A DNA stretch of 41,779 nt from contig JACIVZ010000006.1 in assembly GCA_014361205.1 (NCBI GenBank), positions 1 to 41,779 of the forward strand, written 5' to 3'. Below the pieces are notes generated by a model. The model ran no database searches. It was not told the origin of the DNA and saw nothing but the letters and a program-made list of their open reading frames with translations. This DNA is from Methanomethylovorans sp. Its GTDB lineage: Archaea > Halobacteriota > Methanosarcinia > Methanosarcinales > Methanosarcinaceae. The position numbers and the translations under genes are program-made. The first letter of the stretch is position 1. Each line of letters begins with the position of its first letter. Shown piece after piece: positions 1 to 8,697 of this stretch.

Positions 1-287
1 TTATCCTTTATAAAAATTTCCTTTAGCATTATTTATGTTTAGCTTTAACATGAATAAAAATAGTAGACACCATATAATTAATCATCTGTAGTGTAATTAA
101 CCACATTTTTGAGAATATAATAGTCATTATTTAAAAGTAATATTTCGAACAGTTTTAAAATGTTGCAAAAATATAATATTCAGCACATCTTTGTGTTTTG
201 TAAAATAAGTCTTTGAAGCTTACAATTTCTCTCTCCTAAACATATTTATCCAATAGTGCCTTCTCTTATCTAAGAAGGTAGAAGAAC
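1..287. other. Intergenic region upstream of deoA
   Basis: This stretch is AT-rich and I see no coding frame in it. A TATA-like element lies at about 168-177 and would place a start site near 200. A second AT-rich element lies at about 111-118. A purine-rich ribosome-binding segment (AGAAGGTAGAAG) sits just before the ATG at 288. No RNA gene or repeat was recognised. The left edge of the window cuts whatever lies upstream. Confidence 0.5.
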
Positions 288-1829
288 ATGCAATTAAAAG
301 TACAACCCATTGATATTGAGGTAGGAAAATACAAGGTGGTATTAAACACTTCAGATGCCAAGGAACTTGGTGTAAATGCTGGTGACAGAGTTAGGATAAA
401 GAATCATACCACAATTACTGCTATTGTTGATTTTACGGAGGACATGATATCTCCGGGAATGATAGGACTCTATCATGAGGTTCAGGAGCAACTTCGCAGG
501 GAGTGGACAGAGGTAGTGGAAGTGGAACCTGCCGAGAAGCCGAAGTCTGCAGGTATAATCAGGAAGGTTATGGACAAACAGAAACTCACAAGGGAAGAGA
601 TAAATGAACTTGTTAAGGATATTGTGGAAGAAAACTTGACTGATGTAGAATTATCAGCATTCCTAACTGCTTCCTACATCAATGATATGAGTGAGGAAGA
701 GACCGAATGGTTAACCCGTGCTATGGTGGATTCCGGTGAAAAGATAGAATTCGATATTCATCCAATTATGGACAAACACTCCATCGGCGGAGTTCCTGGC
801 AATAAAATCACTTTACTCATTGTACCTATAGTGGCTGCCAATGGTTTATTTATACCAAAGACCAGTTCAAGAGCAATTACAGGAGCTGGAGGTACAGCAG
901 ACCTCATGGAAGTTTTAGCACCTGTGGAGTTCACAGCTTCCCAGATCAAGGAAATGACAGAGAAAGTTGGTGGTGTCATCGTATGGGGAGGAGCAACCAA
1001 CATAGCACCAGCTGACGATAAGCTCATCAAAGTGGAGTACCCTCTTTCCATAGATCCCCATTGCCAGTTGCTTGCATCCATCATGGCAAAGAAATGTGCA
1101 GTGGGAGCAGACAAAGTCGTTATCGATATACCTATGGGTTCAGGTACCAAAATACCTGATATGAAAACCGGGCGCAAGCTCGCCAGGGATCTCATCAGTC
1201 TCGGAGAACGGTTGGGTATGGAAGTAGACTGTGCTCTTACGTATGGTTCATCACCTGTAGGGAGGACCATCGGTCCGGCTCTTGAAGTCAGAGAAGCTCT
1301 ACAGGTTCTGGAAACTATGCAGGGTCCTAACAGCCTTATCGAAAAAAGTGTTGGACTTGCAGGAATGCTTCTGGAAATGGGAGGTGCAGCAGCTTCAGGC
1401 CAAGGTAGAGATCTGGCACTTGAAACTCTAAAAAATGGTAAAGCACTGGCAAAACTTAAGGAAATAATAGCTATCCAGGGCGGTAACCCCAATGTTACAA
1501 GCAACGATATCAAAATAGGTGAATTCAGTGCCAAAATTAATGCTCCGAGCAACGGATACATTATTGAGTTCCGTAACAAAAGGATAGTACAGATAGCTCG
1601 GCTTGCAGGTGCTCCTAACGATAAAGGTGCAGGTGTATACATTCATAAGAAAAGGGGTGAATCAGTACAACAAGGTGAACCCGTAATAACCATTTATGCA
1701 GAAAAAGAATCAAAACTGCAGGCAGCTATCAAAAGTGCAAGGCAAGATCCTCCATTGATCGTTGAAGGTATGCTCATTGAAAGAGTAACAGATATCCGTG
1801 AAGTAAAAACTGTACAGGAAACATCATGA
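288..1829 (+). CDS. deoA: AMP phosphorylase (archaeal DeoA family)
   Basis: The 513-residue product matches the archaeal nucleoside-phosphorylase family that releases adenine (or other bases) from NMPs to give ribose-1,5-bisphosphate, the entry step of the archaeal NMP degradation route (R15P isomerase, then form III RuBisCO). About 85 N-terminal residues form the archaea-specific extension. The glycosyltransferase-3 core follows, with MDKHSIGG at residues 161-168 and the pyrimidine-phosphorylase signature SSRAITGAGGTADLMEV at 193-209. Length is normal for the family (about 500). The next gene overlaps it by 4 bp (ATGA), so the two are probably co-translated. The partner enzymes of the pathway are not in this window. 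The family assignment is secure; AMP preference is inferred from characterised archaeal members. Confidence 0.93.
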   Translation: MQLKVQPIDIEVGKYKVVLNTSDAKELGVNAGDRVRIKNHTTITAIVDFTEDMISPGMIGLYHEVQEQLRREWTEVVEVEPAEKPKSAGIIRKVMDKQKLTREEINELVKDIVEENLTDVELSAFLTASYINDMSEEETEWLTRAMVDSGEKIEFDIHPIMDKHSIGGVPGNKITLLIVPIVAANGLFIPKTSSRAITGAGGTADLMEVLAPVEFTASQIKEMTEKVGGVIVWGGATNIAPADDKLIKVEYPLSIDPHCQLLASIMAKKCAVGADKVVIDIPMGSGTKIPDMKTGRKLARDLISLGERLGMEVDCALTYGSSPVGRTIGPALEVREALQVLETMQGPNSLIEKSVGLAGMLLEMGGAAASGQGRDLALETLKNGKALAKLKEIIAIQGGNPNVTSNDIKIGEFSAKINAPSNGYIIEFRNKRIVQIARLAGAPNDKGAGVYIHKKRGESVQQGEPVITIYAEKESKLQAAIKSARQDPPLIVEGMLIERVTDIREVKTVQETS

Positions 1830-2353
1830 AAAGAATTGTCATTTTACGTCTTGGACATCGAGTCTTCAGGGACAAACGCATCACTACTCACGTAGGTCTT
1901 ACAGCCCGTGCTCTGGGTGCGGAAGGCATGCTGCTCGCATCAGATGACCCCAGCATCAAGCAAAATATTGAAGATGTAGCCACCCGTTGGGGAGGCAATT
2001 TTTACGTTGTCAACGATGTAAACTGGAAGCAGGAAATAAGAAAATGGAAAGAAGAAGGTGGAAAAGTCTGTCATCTGTCCATGTATGGTATAAATCTTCC
2101 GGATGCAGTTGCTGAGATCAGGCAATGTGAAAAACTAATGCTGGTAGTGGGTGCAGAAAAAGTTCCATCTGAAATATATGACCTTGCTGATTGGAATATT
2201 GCAGTGGGTAATCAGCCTCATTCTGAAGTTGCAGCCGTTGCCATAACTCTGGATCGCATAGCCTTAAGCGACCCTCTCCAACAGTGTTTAAGTGGTGGAA
2301 AACTGTCCATCATACCTACAGAAAGAGGGAAAAAAGTCATAGAAAGGCAATGA
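1826..2353 (+). CDS. trm56: tRNA (cytidine(56)-2'-O)-methyltransferase, aTrm56
   Basis: This 175-residue protein belongs to the archaeal Trm56 family, which methylates the 2'-OH of C56 in the T-loop of tRNA. It begins with the family start MKRIVILRLGHR and has the conserved segment RITTHVGLTARALGA. The SPOUT trefoil-knot region is near residues 110-150, with VVGAEKVP and then WNIAVGNQPHSEVAA. The ATG overlaps the stop of the AMP phosphorylase gene (ATGA), which implies translational coupling. Length agrees with single-domain archaeal members. There is no obvious functional link to the upstream gene. The transcript ends before the hairpin at 2380-2421. Confidence 0.92.
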   Translation: MKRIVILRLGHRVFRDKRITTHVGLTARALGAEGMLLASDDPSIKQNIEDVATRWGGNFYVVNDVNWKQEIRKWKEEGGKVCHLSMYGINLPDAVAEIRQCEKLMLVVGAEKVPSEIYDLADWNIAVGNQPHSEVAAVAITLDRIALSDPLQQCLSGGKLSIIPTERGKKVIERQ

Positions 2354-2361
2354 GTCTTTTG

Positions 2362-2421
2362 TGCAAAAATAATTAAAAAAACAATAGAATGTAACATTTG
2401 TTAAACGTTACAGCTATTGTT
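2362..2421 (-). terminator. Hairpin plus T-tract, terminator of the small lipoprotein gene
   Basis: The arms AACAATAG (2380-2387) and CTATTGTT (2414-2421) pair. Inside them GTAAC (2391-2395) pairs with GTTAC (2407-2411). Read on the minus strand the stem is followed at once by a long T-rich run (2362-2379), so it works best as an intrinsic terminator for the minus-strand lipoprotein gene. It could also stop transcripts from trm56. Confidence 0.65.
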
Positions 2422-2461
2422 TGGCGTCTTATTAAAAACCACAACCACAAACTCTTAAATA

Positions 2462-2749
2462 TTATTGTAAACTTTCGTTCACAGTCTCATTCACTGCCTC
2501 TGCAGTCTCATTAAGAGCAGTCTCATTAAGAGTTGCGTTCATGGTTTCTGTTACTGTTTCCTCTACCTCGACAATTGCAGGATATGCAGTTTCATTCATT
2601 ACCTGTTCAGAAACATTCACAGCATCATTTACCGATTCAGTTACGGTTTCTTTTGCCTCTTCGGTACTTTTATCGGCACATCCGGAAATGGCCACCAGAC
2701 CCATTACCAAAAGTCCCATTAATAAAAAATTAAGCATTTTCTTCAACAT
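2462..2749 (-). CDS. Small sequon-rich lipoprotein, function unknown
   Basis: The product is about 95 residues. It has a basic start (MLKK), a hydrophobic segment and a lipobox (AISGC), so it should be a membrane-anchored lipoprotein facing outwards. The mature part is low complexity, rich in Glu, Thr, Val, Asn and Ala with repeated ETVTE/LNET units. It holds seven N-X-S/T sequons within about 62 residues and no recognisable domain. The longest frame starts at GTG 2755, but that codon lies inside the AGGTGAT ribosome-binding site, so ATG 2749 is preferred. The same AAAGGCTAGGTGAT leader precedes the binding-protein gene that starts at about 5938. Not recognised as a named family; possibly a structural or cell-surface spacer protein. 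Confidence 0.7.
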   Translation of the reverse strand: MLKKMLNFLLMGLLVMGLVAISGCADKSTEEAKETVTESVNDAVNVSEQVMNETAYPAIVEVEETVTETMNATLNETALNETAEAVNETVNESLQ

Positions 2750-3124
2750 TATCACCTAGCCTTTGTACACATATGTGAGCTCAGATTAATGACTCTAAGT
2801 TTATTAACAGTATTAAAACTGTTATTCAATATCTACGTCATTATTCCAAGCATTTTATTATTTATAACTATATAGCATATAATCTCTATATAGTGAACAA
2901 TAGCATACAATGTATATGGTATAAATCTTTCGGTTTAATCGCAACTCCTTAATAACGCTTTTCTATGGCCAAAAATACTATTTGACAGGTAAAAAAATAA
3001 AAATTTAATGAGCAACTGTGCATTTCATGATGATTTGATATAATCTAATTTTCTCAACTGTATCTTAGAAAAATTGATGTACACAAAGAGAAAGCTTAAT
3101 ATTGTGCCAGAAAAGTATAATTGT
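2750..3124. other. Divergent intergenic region with imperfect direct repeat
   Basis: No gene is visible. It separates the minus-strand lipoprotein from the plus-strand acetyltransferase. It holds a 10-bp palindrome CACATATGTG (2768-2777). An imperfect direct repeat has copies at 2872-2893 and 2900-2919, sharing ATAGCATA(T/C)AAT followed by a TATAT(A/G)G core. A TATA-like GATATAATC lies at about 3036-3044. The repeats probably belong to promoter or operator sequence. Confidence 0.4.
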
Positions 3125-3619
3125 ATGAAATCAGTTAAAGGTCTCCTTATTCGTAGTGCATATGTTGAAGATGTGCCTTTGTTATTGCAATTAATAAAGG
3201 GAATTGCAGAATATGAACATCTAAGTCATTTGGTTTCAGCTACAGAGGACTCACTTAAAAGATTTCTTTTTGGAGATAAACCTTTTGCTGAAGCTCTGAT
3301 AGCGGAATTTGATAATGTACCTGCTGGTTTCGTGGTTTTCTTCCATAATTTTTCTACATTTCTGGGAAAACCAGGTTTATATATAGAAGATATATATGTA
3401 CTGCCACAATTCCGGCACAAAGGAATTGGTGGCTCCCTGTTCATGAAATGCATCCAGATAGCTAAAGACCGCGATTGTGGGCGTATTGAATGGAGTGTTT
3501 TACACTGGAACCCTGCACGTAAGTTCTATGAAAAATTCGGTGCTCAGCCTATTCAAGACTGGATAATATATCGTCTGGATGAGGAAATGATTGAACAGAT
3601 CTCATTGAAAAAAAACTAA
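3125..3619 (+). CDS. GNAT acetyltransferase, spermidine/spermine-acetyltransferase-like
   Basis: This is a single-domain N-acetyltransferase of about 164 residues. It begins with an IR.A..ED motif, as in the SAT1/SAT2 (diamine acetyltransferase) branch. It has the branch-typical [18 protein letters not shown] segment, then the acetyl-CoA pyrophosphate loop [11 protein letters not shown], and then [13 protein letters not shown]. It should transfer acetyl from acetyl-CoA to an amine; the true substrate (polyamine, thialysine or other) cannot be read from sequence. An open frame extends upstream to a TTG at 3074 (ATG at 3077), and a TATA-like element near 3040 would suit that start. The ATG at 3125 matches normal family length better, so the start is uncertain. 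Its stop overlaps that of the convergent ABC ATPase gene by 4 bp. Confidence 0.82.
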   Translation: MKSVKGLLIRSAYVEDVPLLLQLIKGIAEYEHLSHLVSATEDSLKRFLFGDKPFAEALIAEFDNVPAGFVVFFHNFSTFLGKPGLYIEDIYVLPQFRHKGIGGSLFMKCIQIAKDRDCGRIEWSVLHWNPARKFYEKFGAQPIQDWIIYRLDEEMIEQISLKKN

Positions 3620-4338
3620 AGAACTTTGCTCAAGAACGCAATGGTTCTATCGTTTTTTGGATGAACGAATATATCATGGGGTTTTCCTTCTTCAACAATC
3701 ATGCCGTCATCCATGAAAAGTACTCTGTGGCTTACTTCCCGAGCAAATCCCATTTCATGGGTGACTACTATCATTGTCATACCCATTTTTGCAAGGTTAT
3801 TCATTACATTTAACACCTCACCCACCATTTCTGGATCAAGGGCAGAGGTCGGTTCATCAAATAGCATGACCTTTGGATGCATAGCTAATGCACGTGCTAT
3901 CGCAACACGCTGTTTTTGCCCACCGGACAAAGCAGCAGGATAAACATGTGCTTTATCTTCAAGTCCAACTTTACGCAATAATTCCAATGCTTTTTTTTCT
4001 CCTTCCTCCTTTGAAAGCTTTCTCACTTTGATAGGAGCAAGAGAAACATTTTCAAGGACTGTTTTGTGCGGAAAGAGATTAAAATGCTGAAATACCATAC
4101 CAGCTTCTTCCCGAATCTTATTGATGTTAACATGAGTGTCTGTTATTTTTTCCCCGTCTATCCAGATATCTCCAGATGTCGGTTTTTCCAGAAGATTGAT
4201 ACAACGAAGAAAGGTGCTTTTTCCAGATCCGGAAGGTCCGATTACACAAACCACCTCACTTTCCTTTACTTTAACTGATATACCTTTGAGAACCTGAAGA
4301 TCTCCAAAGCTCTTGTAAAGATCCTTAATTTCTATCAC
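3616..4338 (-). CDS. Polar amino acid ABC transporter ATP-binding protein (GlnQ/HisP type)
   Basis: This cytoplasmic ATPase of about 240 residues would power import with the permease and binding protein upstream on the same strand. It has Walker A (GPSGSGKST), a Q-loop ([11 protein letters not shown]), the ABC signature (LSGGQKQRV), Walker B (VMLFDEP) and the H-loop (VVTHEMGFA), and is normal length for the family. The GTG at 4338 is preferred over the longer frame (4386) because it follows AAAGGAGG at normal spacing and starts the protein at [12 protein letters not shown]. The gene then overlaps the end of the permease gene by 14 bp, so translation is probably coupled. The amino acid transported cannot be decided. 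Confidence 0.93.
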   Translation of the reverse strand: MIEIKDLYKSFGDLQVLKGISVKVKESEVVCVIGPSGSGKSTFLRCINLLEKPTSGDIWIDGEKITDTHVNINKIREEAGMVFQHFNLFPHKTVLENVSLAPIKVRKLSKEEGEKKALELLRKVGLEDKAHVYPAALSGGQKQRVAIARALAMHPKVMLFDEPTSALDPEMVGEVLNVMNNLAKMGMTMIVVTHEMGFAREVSHRVLFMDDGMIVEEGKPHDIFVHPKNDRTIAFLSKVL

Positions 4339-5017
4339 TGACTCCAAGCCTCCTTTCAGAATATGCAACAAGTCTGGATATTGCAATAGTCATAATAAGG
4401 TACATCATTGCTACAGCAATGTACACAGGAAATGATGCAAAAGTCCTTGAAATGTAAAGCTGACCGTTTTTCAGAAGTTCATGTACACCGATGACAGCAA
4501 GCAGAGATGAATCTTTCAGAAGAGCTATAAATTCATTACCAAGCGGTGGTATTATTCGTCTAAATGCTTGAGGGAGAATTATTTCTTTCATAGCCATTCT
4601 TTCTGTCATCCCTAAAGAACGAGCAGCTTCCATCTGACCCTTGTCAATGGATTGAACACCGGCACGTACAATCTCTGCAATATACGCACCACTATTTATG
4701 CTGCAAACAATAACACCTGCAAAAATCGGGTCAAAAGATAAAGGTTTACCTGTAACATTTGAGAACAGACCTGGAATACCATAATAAAACAGTAGTATTT
4801 GTACTAAAAGAGGTGTTCCCCTTATGAAATCCACATAAACAATTGAAGGATAACGGTAGAATTTTTTTTGTGATAATTTTCCAAGTCCCGAGATTGTTCC
4901 AATTATAAGCCCAAAAAATACTCCTAAACTTGTTACTTCTATGGTTACCATTGAGCCCAGAAGAAGATCTGGAAATACCTGGATTATATGATTTATATAT
5001 GTATTCAATAGAGACAA
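4325..5017 (-). CDS. Polar amino acid ABC transporter permease (HisM/GlnP type)
   Basis: This integral membrane subunit has the His/Glu/Gln/Arg permease (HEQRo) architecture. Near the N-terminus is a [17 protein letters not shown] transmembrane segment. The coupling-helix EAA loop ([23 protein letters not shown]) is near residues 140-165, with more membrane segments after it. I chose TTG 5017 because GAGGTC sits six bases upstream; the longer frame to 5074 adds a tail rich in aromatic residues with no ribosome-binding site. It follows the binding-protein gene after 147 bp that contain a hairpin (5134-5156), and overlaps the ATPase gene downstream. The three genes form one importer operon. Confidence 0.9.
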   Translation of the reverse strand: MSLLNTYINHIIQVFPDLLLGSMVTIEVTSLGVFFGLIIGTISGLGKLSQKKFYRYPSIVYVDFIRGTPLLVQILLFYYGIPGLFSNVTGKPLSFDPIFAGVIVCSINSGAYIAEIVRAGVQSIDKGQMEAARSLGMTERMAMKEIILPQAFRRIIPPLGNEFIALLKDSSLLAVIGVHELLKNGQLYISRTFASFPVYIAVAMMYLIMTIAISRLVAYSERRLGVSDRN

Positions 5018-5133
5018 CTTGAAGACCTCAATATCAATCAGAAAATAAAACTTTATATGTAAGTAATACTCCAAAAGGCGATAAACATAGCGATAATACG
5101 CTTTGTAAGAATGTACTTATTAAATAAAATATA

Positions 5134-5156
5134 TGATATGCAATTACTGCATATCA
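5134..5156 (-). terminator. Perfect 9-bp hairpin between binding-protein and permease genes
   Basis: TGATATGCA (5134-5142) and TGCATATCA (5148-5156) form a perfect 9-bp stem with a 5-nt loop. On the minus strand an AT-rich run (ATATATTTTATTTAA) follows. It lies just after the stop of the binding-protein gene and before the permease. This suggests partial termination or 3'-end protection that raises binding-protein dosage above the membrane subunits, a common arrangement in importer operons. Confidence 0.55.
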
Positions 5157-5164
5157 CTTAAACT

Positions 5165-5938
5165 TCAGAAGTATTTTGCCATTATCTCATCATATGTTCC
5201 GTCCTGTTTAACGTTTTCCAGACCTGTGTTAAGCATGTTGAGTAGTTCATTATTTCCACTTTTTACGGCAAATCCATAGGATTCACTTTGGAGCTTGTCG
5301 TCTACAATTTTTATTACACCGGGATGTTTACTTATATATGCATTTGTCACCGGTAGATCATTGATCATAAAATCAGCTCTGCCGTTTTGGATGTTCAGAA
5401 TAATGTCATTTACATGTGCAAGGTATATTATGTTCCCTATTTTACCTTCTGCTTTCAGTTTTTCAGCTGCTTGAGAACCAGTTGACCCTTGTTGTACAGC
5501 AGCAACTTTCCCTTTCAGATCATCAATACTTTTTATTTCTTCATTATCAGCAGCTACTGCAAGAGCCAGTCCAGCATTTATATAAGGTTCAGTAAAATCT
5601 ACTACCTTTTCATGTTCGTCTGTTATGGTCATGCCGGAAGCTATTATATCTATCTGACCTGATTGAAGAGCCGGAATAAGAGCATCGAATTCGAGGTCTT
5701 TCCATTGAACTCTGAATCCCTGGTCTGCAGCAATCGCATTGATAAGGTCTACATCAAAACCTACAATCTTATTACTGTTGTTTTCATCTGCATATTCAAA
5801 AGGAGGGAAATAAGGTTCTGTACCAACGATATATATTTTCCCTTGTCCTGCCTGTTCTGTAGTCTTGTCAGTGCAGCCTGAAAATGCTGTCAACGTGATA
5901 ATAAACAAGCTGATAAATAAAATTTTTACTATTTCCAC
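5165..5938 (-). CDS. Amino acid ABC transporter substrate-binding lipoprotein (family 3)
   Basis: The product is about 257 residues with a signal peptide and lipobox (FSGCTDK), so it is anchored outside the membrane. The mature part is a family 3 solute-binding protein: GTEPYFPPFEY near the start, then GFDVDLINAIA, then LIPALQSGQIDIIASGMTIT, and later a hinge region with a second lobe. It captures a polar amino acid and hands it to the permease. The start may be TTG 5941 or GTG 5938. AGGTGAT at about 5947-5953 favours GTG 5938 slightly. It is the first gene of the three-gene importer operon; regulation may involve the inverted repeat at 6129-6156. Confidence 0.92.
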   Translation of the reverse strand: MEIVKILFISLFIITLTAFSGCTDKTTEQAGQGKIYIVGTEPYFPPFEYADENNSNKIVGFDVDLINAIAADQGFRVQWKDLEFDALIPALQSGQIDIIASGMTITDEHEKVVDFTEPYINAGLALAVAADNEEIKSIDDLKGKVAAVQQGSTGSQAAEKLKAEGKIGNIIYLAHVNDIILNIQNGRADFMINDLPVTNAYISKHPGVIKIVDDKLQSESYGFAVKSGNNELLNMLNTGLENVKQDGTYDEIMAKYF

Positions 5939-5941
5939 CAA

Positions 5942-6263
5942 AATAGATCACCTAGCCTTTTTAGAATATAATAGCAGCATAAAATCCATGTCTTAATAAG
6001 GCTTTCGTTTTTATCATGAGCTATGCTTTTCAGGCATTAATAATGGTATTTCATTTTGCTTTCATTAATTTAAACCACTATTTTAGAAATCTGTTTTTGG
6101 GAGAGATTCAGAAAATTAAAAATCATCCGGAAAGTAACATATCTGTTATGCTTTCCTTTCAGTCTCCATGCATTATTTTTTAATATCAGAGAAATTAAAG
6201 GCGAAAGCTTTATTCATTTCTATCCTCAATAATACTAGCTGTAAGGTGCAAAGGAGTGTTAAA
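5942..6263. other. Divergent intergenic region with an inverted repeat
   Basis: It separates the importer operon (minus) from the cytochrome b5-like gene (plus). The clearest structure is an inverted repeat at 6129-6156: GGAAAG (6129-6134) pairs with CTTTCC (6151-6156), and TAACA (6135-6139) with TGTTA (6144-6148), around a TATC loop with a 2-nt bulge. It may be an operator or a transcribed leader hairpin. No small gene was recognised apart from the poorly supported extension of the downstream frame. Confidence 0.45.
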
Positions 6264-6500
6264 ATGCAAGAGTTCACAATGGAAGAAATTGCCCGCTACA
6301 ATGGTAAAAATGGTGAAAAAGCATATGTTGTGTACAAAGACAAGGTCTATGATGTTACAGACAGTGATTTCTGGTCAGATGGCGAACATATGGGATTGCA
6401 TGAAGCAGGCAATGATTTAACGGATTCTCTTGAATCTGAAGCTCCGCATGAATCCTCTGCTTTGGATGCTTATCCGGTTGTTGGTACTGTCAAAAAATAA
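6264..6500 (+). CDS. Cytochrome b5-like heme/steroid-binding domain protein
   Basis: This 78-residue soluble protein resembles the short cytochrome b5-like domains found in methanogens. It opens with FTMEEIARYNGKNGEKAYVV, followed by a VYDVTDS.FW motif. Next come two histidines in candidate heme-ligand positions (GEHMGLHEAGNDLT) and a late PHESSALDAYPVVGTV segment. It may bind heme or a hydrophobic ligand. Heme binding is inferred from the family and has not been shown for many short archaeal members. The frame is open back to 6168, but AAGGAGTG at about 6251 sets the start at ATG 6264. It stands alone, upstream of the suf genes. Confidence 0.82.
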   Translation: MQEFTMEEIARYNGKNGEKAYVVYKDKVYDVTDSDFWSDGEHMGLHEAGNDLTDSLESEAPHESSALDAYPVVGTVKK

Positions 6501-6614
6501 TATTTATAATTACTAAATATTTTTATATCATCTGCATTATTTTTTACAATTGGCATGTGGAAATCTATAAATAATGACCACAAGGATATAAAATGTTCTC
6601 TCAGGGGGAAATAT

Positions 6615-7361
6615 ATGCTGGAGATACAGAATCTTACGGTTGAAATCGGTGGCCGCCGGATATTAAATGATATCAGCCTCAATGTCGAGGATGGCTTTAA
6701 AACTGTACTTTTTGGACCTAACGGTGCGGGCAAATCAGCATTGTTAATGACCTTAATGGGATTTTCAGATTACAAAGTAGTTGCAGGAAAGATCATATTT
6801 AAAGGTGAAGATATCACAAATATGTCGGTATACGAAAGGGCACAAATGGGACTTGGGATTATGACCCAAAGACCACCAAATATGAGCGGGGTAAAACTGC
6901 GCACACTTTTAGATGCCATATCTAAAAATGGAAGCAGCTATTATGAGCTTGCTGAGAGATTGGACATGGTGCGTTTCCTGGACAGAGATATAAATGTGGG
7001 TTTTTCAGGAGGAGAAATCAAGAGGTCTGAACTGTTGCAGCTTTCAGTACAGAACCCTGATATGGTACTGCTTGATGAGCCTGAATCTGGTGTGGATCTC
7101 GTAAGCATCGAACAGCTGGGTATCACTATAAAGGATCTTCTGACAGGTAAAGGTAAATGCGCTGGAGAAAGGTGCAAACATGGCAAATCAGCTCTTATCA
7201 TAACCCATACAGGACAGGTGCTGGACTATGTGGAAGCAGATAGAGGTTATATACTCTGCAATGGAAGAGTAATGTGTTCAGGAAACCCACGTGAAATGCT
7301 TGAGGATATTAAGAGAGAGGGGTACCAGGAGTGTATCAAATGCAAGATGGACTATCACTGA
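6615..7361 (+). CDS. sufC: SufC-type Fe-S cluster assembly ATPase
   Basis: This ATPase of about 248 residues pairs with SufB/SufD in Fe-S cluster assembly on a scaffold complex in the cytoplasm. Visible motifs are Walker A (GPNGAGKSALL), the signature FSGGEIKR, Walker B (MVLLDEPESGVD) and the H-loop (ALIITHTGQVLDY), all typical of SufC. The start at ATG 6615 follows AGGGGG; the frame to 6555 is not supported. Between Walker B and the H-loop there is a cysteine-containing insert (GKCAGERCKHGKS), and the C-terminus carries CIKC. I do not recall these in bacterial SufC. It overlaps the sufB-like gene and forms the two-gene minimal SUF arrangement seen in archaea. Confidence 0.93.
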   Translation: MLEIQNLTVEIGGRRILNDISLNVEDGFKTVLFGPNGAGKSALLMTLMGFSDYKVVAGKIIFKGEDITNMSVYERAQMGLGIMTQRPPNMSGVKLRTLLDAISKNGSSYYELAERLDMVRFLDRDINVGFSGGEIKRSELLQLSVQNPDMVLLDEPESGVDLVSIEQLGITIKDLLTGKGKCAGERCKHGKSALIITHTGQVLDYVEADRGYILCNGRVMCSGNPREMLEDIKREGYQECIKCKMDYH

Positions 7362-8566
7362 GAAAAAAAGCAGAAGATGCTCTTAAGAAAACTCCTCCCT
7401 ATGGAGAGGATTTAAACCTTGATGATTATGAGGTAGCCGGTAAAGAGGAAAATTTTACACAGGATCTCATGGCTCTCAGTGAGGATGATAAGAAAACGCT
7501 CATTAATGTGGGAGTTATACCAACTGAAGAAAATCGTATTGGAACTTTCATAATGCTGAACAATGCAGTTTCCCATGCATCTGTCAAAAAGGAGGATGAA
7601 GTGGAGCTTCTCTCTTTGCAGAATGCATTGAAAAAGTATGACTGGTTGAAAGATTATTCCTGGAATCTTGTGAAGCCAGATACAGACAAATATACTGCAA
7701 TCAGCTATTTACAAAATGCAGACGGTTATTTTATCCGTGCTCCTGCAGGAAAGAAATCCAAAATGCCTGTACAGACATGTCTGCTCATAGGGTCTAAAAA
7801 TTCTTCACAAATGGTGCATAACCTTATAGTTGTCGAGGAAGGTGCACACCTTGATGTGATTACAGGCTGCTCTACCAGGAAGGATGTGGAAAGGGGATTA
7901 CACCTCGGTATTTCTGAAATGTATGTGAAAAAAGGTGCTACACTTAACTTTACCATGATACATAACTGGGCTGAACAGATTGGTGTTCGACCCCGCACTG
8001 TAGTCTATGTAGAAGAAGGCGGAACTTACATCAACAATTATGTTACTCTGAAACCTGTAAAATCTGTGCAGACCTATCCTACTGTTCTTCTGGAAGGAAA
8101 TGGTGCTTTTGCAAGGCTCAACAGTATAGGAGTGGCACATCCGGGATCAGAACTGGACTTGGGAAGCAGGGTCATATTCAACGCACCAAATACAAAAGCA
8201 GAACTTATCTCCAGAACCATCACCACTGGTGGCAAAGTCATTGCAAGAGGTGAGATGATAGGTAATGCTAATGGAGCAAAGGGTCATCTTGAATGTCATG
8301 GTCTTGTACTCTCTGATGTAGGTACTCAAAGAGCAATTCCTATTCTGGAAGCAAACGTTGAAGATATTGAATTATCTCATGAAGCTGCTGTTGGAAGAAT
8401 TGCCAGGGAACAGATAGAATACCTTATGGCACGCGGCCTCACGGAGGAAGAAGCAGTTGGAATGATTGTAAGAGGATTCCTTGATGTAGGTATTCAGGGA
8501 ATACCAGAGGAGCTGAAGGCAAGTATCGATGAGACTATTGCAAAGATTGGTGAAAAAGCCATTTGA
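7340..8566 (+). CDS. sufB: SufB/SufD-family Fe-S cluster assembly scaffold
   Basis: The product is about 408 residues and matches the SufB/SufD core: a long right-handed beta-helix region with VEEGAHLDVITGCST, then the EMYVKKGATLNFTMIHNW segment, and later LSHEAAVGRIAREQIEYLMARGLTEEEA, a near-signature of the family. It would form the cluster scaffold with SufC. A single SufB/D gene with one SufC is the minimal archaeal system. ATG 7340 follows AGGAG (7327-7331) at good spacing and lies within the end of sufC, so translation is coupled. There is no sufE or sufS nearby, as is usual in methanogens. Confidence 0.93.
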   Translation: MQDGLSLRKKAEDALKKTPPYGEDLNLDDYEVAGKEENFTQDLMALSEDDKKTLINVGVIPTEENRIGTFIMLNNAVSHASVKKEDEVELLSLQNALKKYDWLKDYSWNLVKPDTDKYTAISYLQNADGYFIRAPAGKKSKMPVQTCLLIGSKNSSQMVHNLIVVEEGAHLDVITGCSTRKDVERGLHLGISEMYVKKGATLNFTMIHNWAEQIGVRPRTVVYVEEGGTYINNYVTLKPVKSVQTYPTVLLEGNGAFARLNSIGVAHPGSELDLGSRVIFNAPNTKAELISRTITTGGKVIARGEMIGNANGAKGHLECHGLVLSDVGTQRAIPILEANVEDIELSHEAAVGRIAREQIEYLMARGLTEEEAVGMIVRGFLDVGIQGIPEELKASIDETIAKIGEKAI

Positions 8567-8697
8567 TCCAGATATTTAAGACATGGACAATCAATGCTGT
8601 CATTTTTTCAATAATAATTTAAATAATCATTTACCAATATTTTTAAGTAAAAGTTTTTATCATCCAATGTCATAGGATAAACCCGAGAGGATTATAA

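Noticed and set aside
758-1642. 294-codon open frame on the minus strand
   Set aside because: It lies wholly opposite the AMP phosphorylase gene, which has clear family motifs; its composition is a mirror of that gene.
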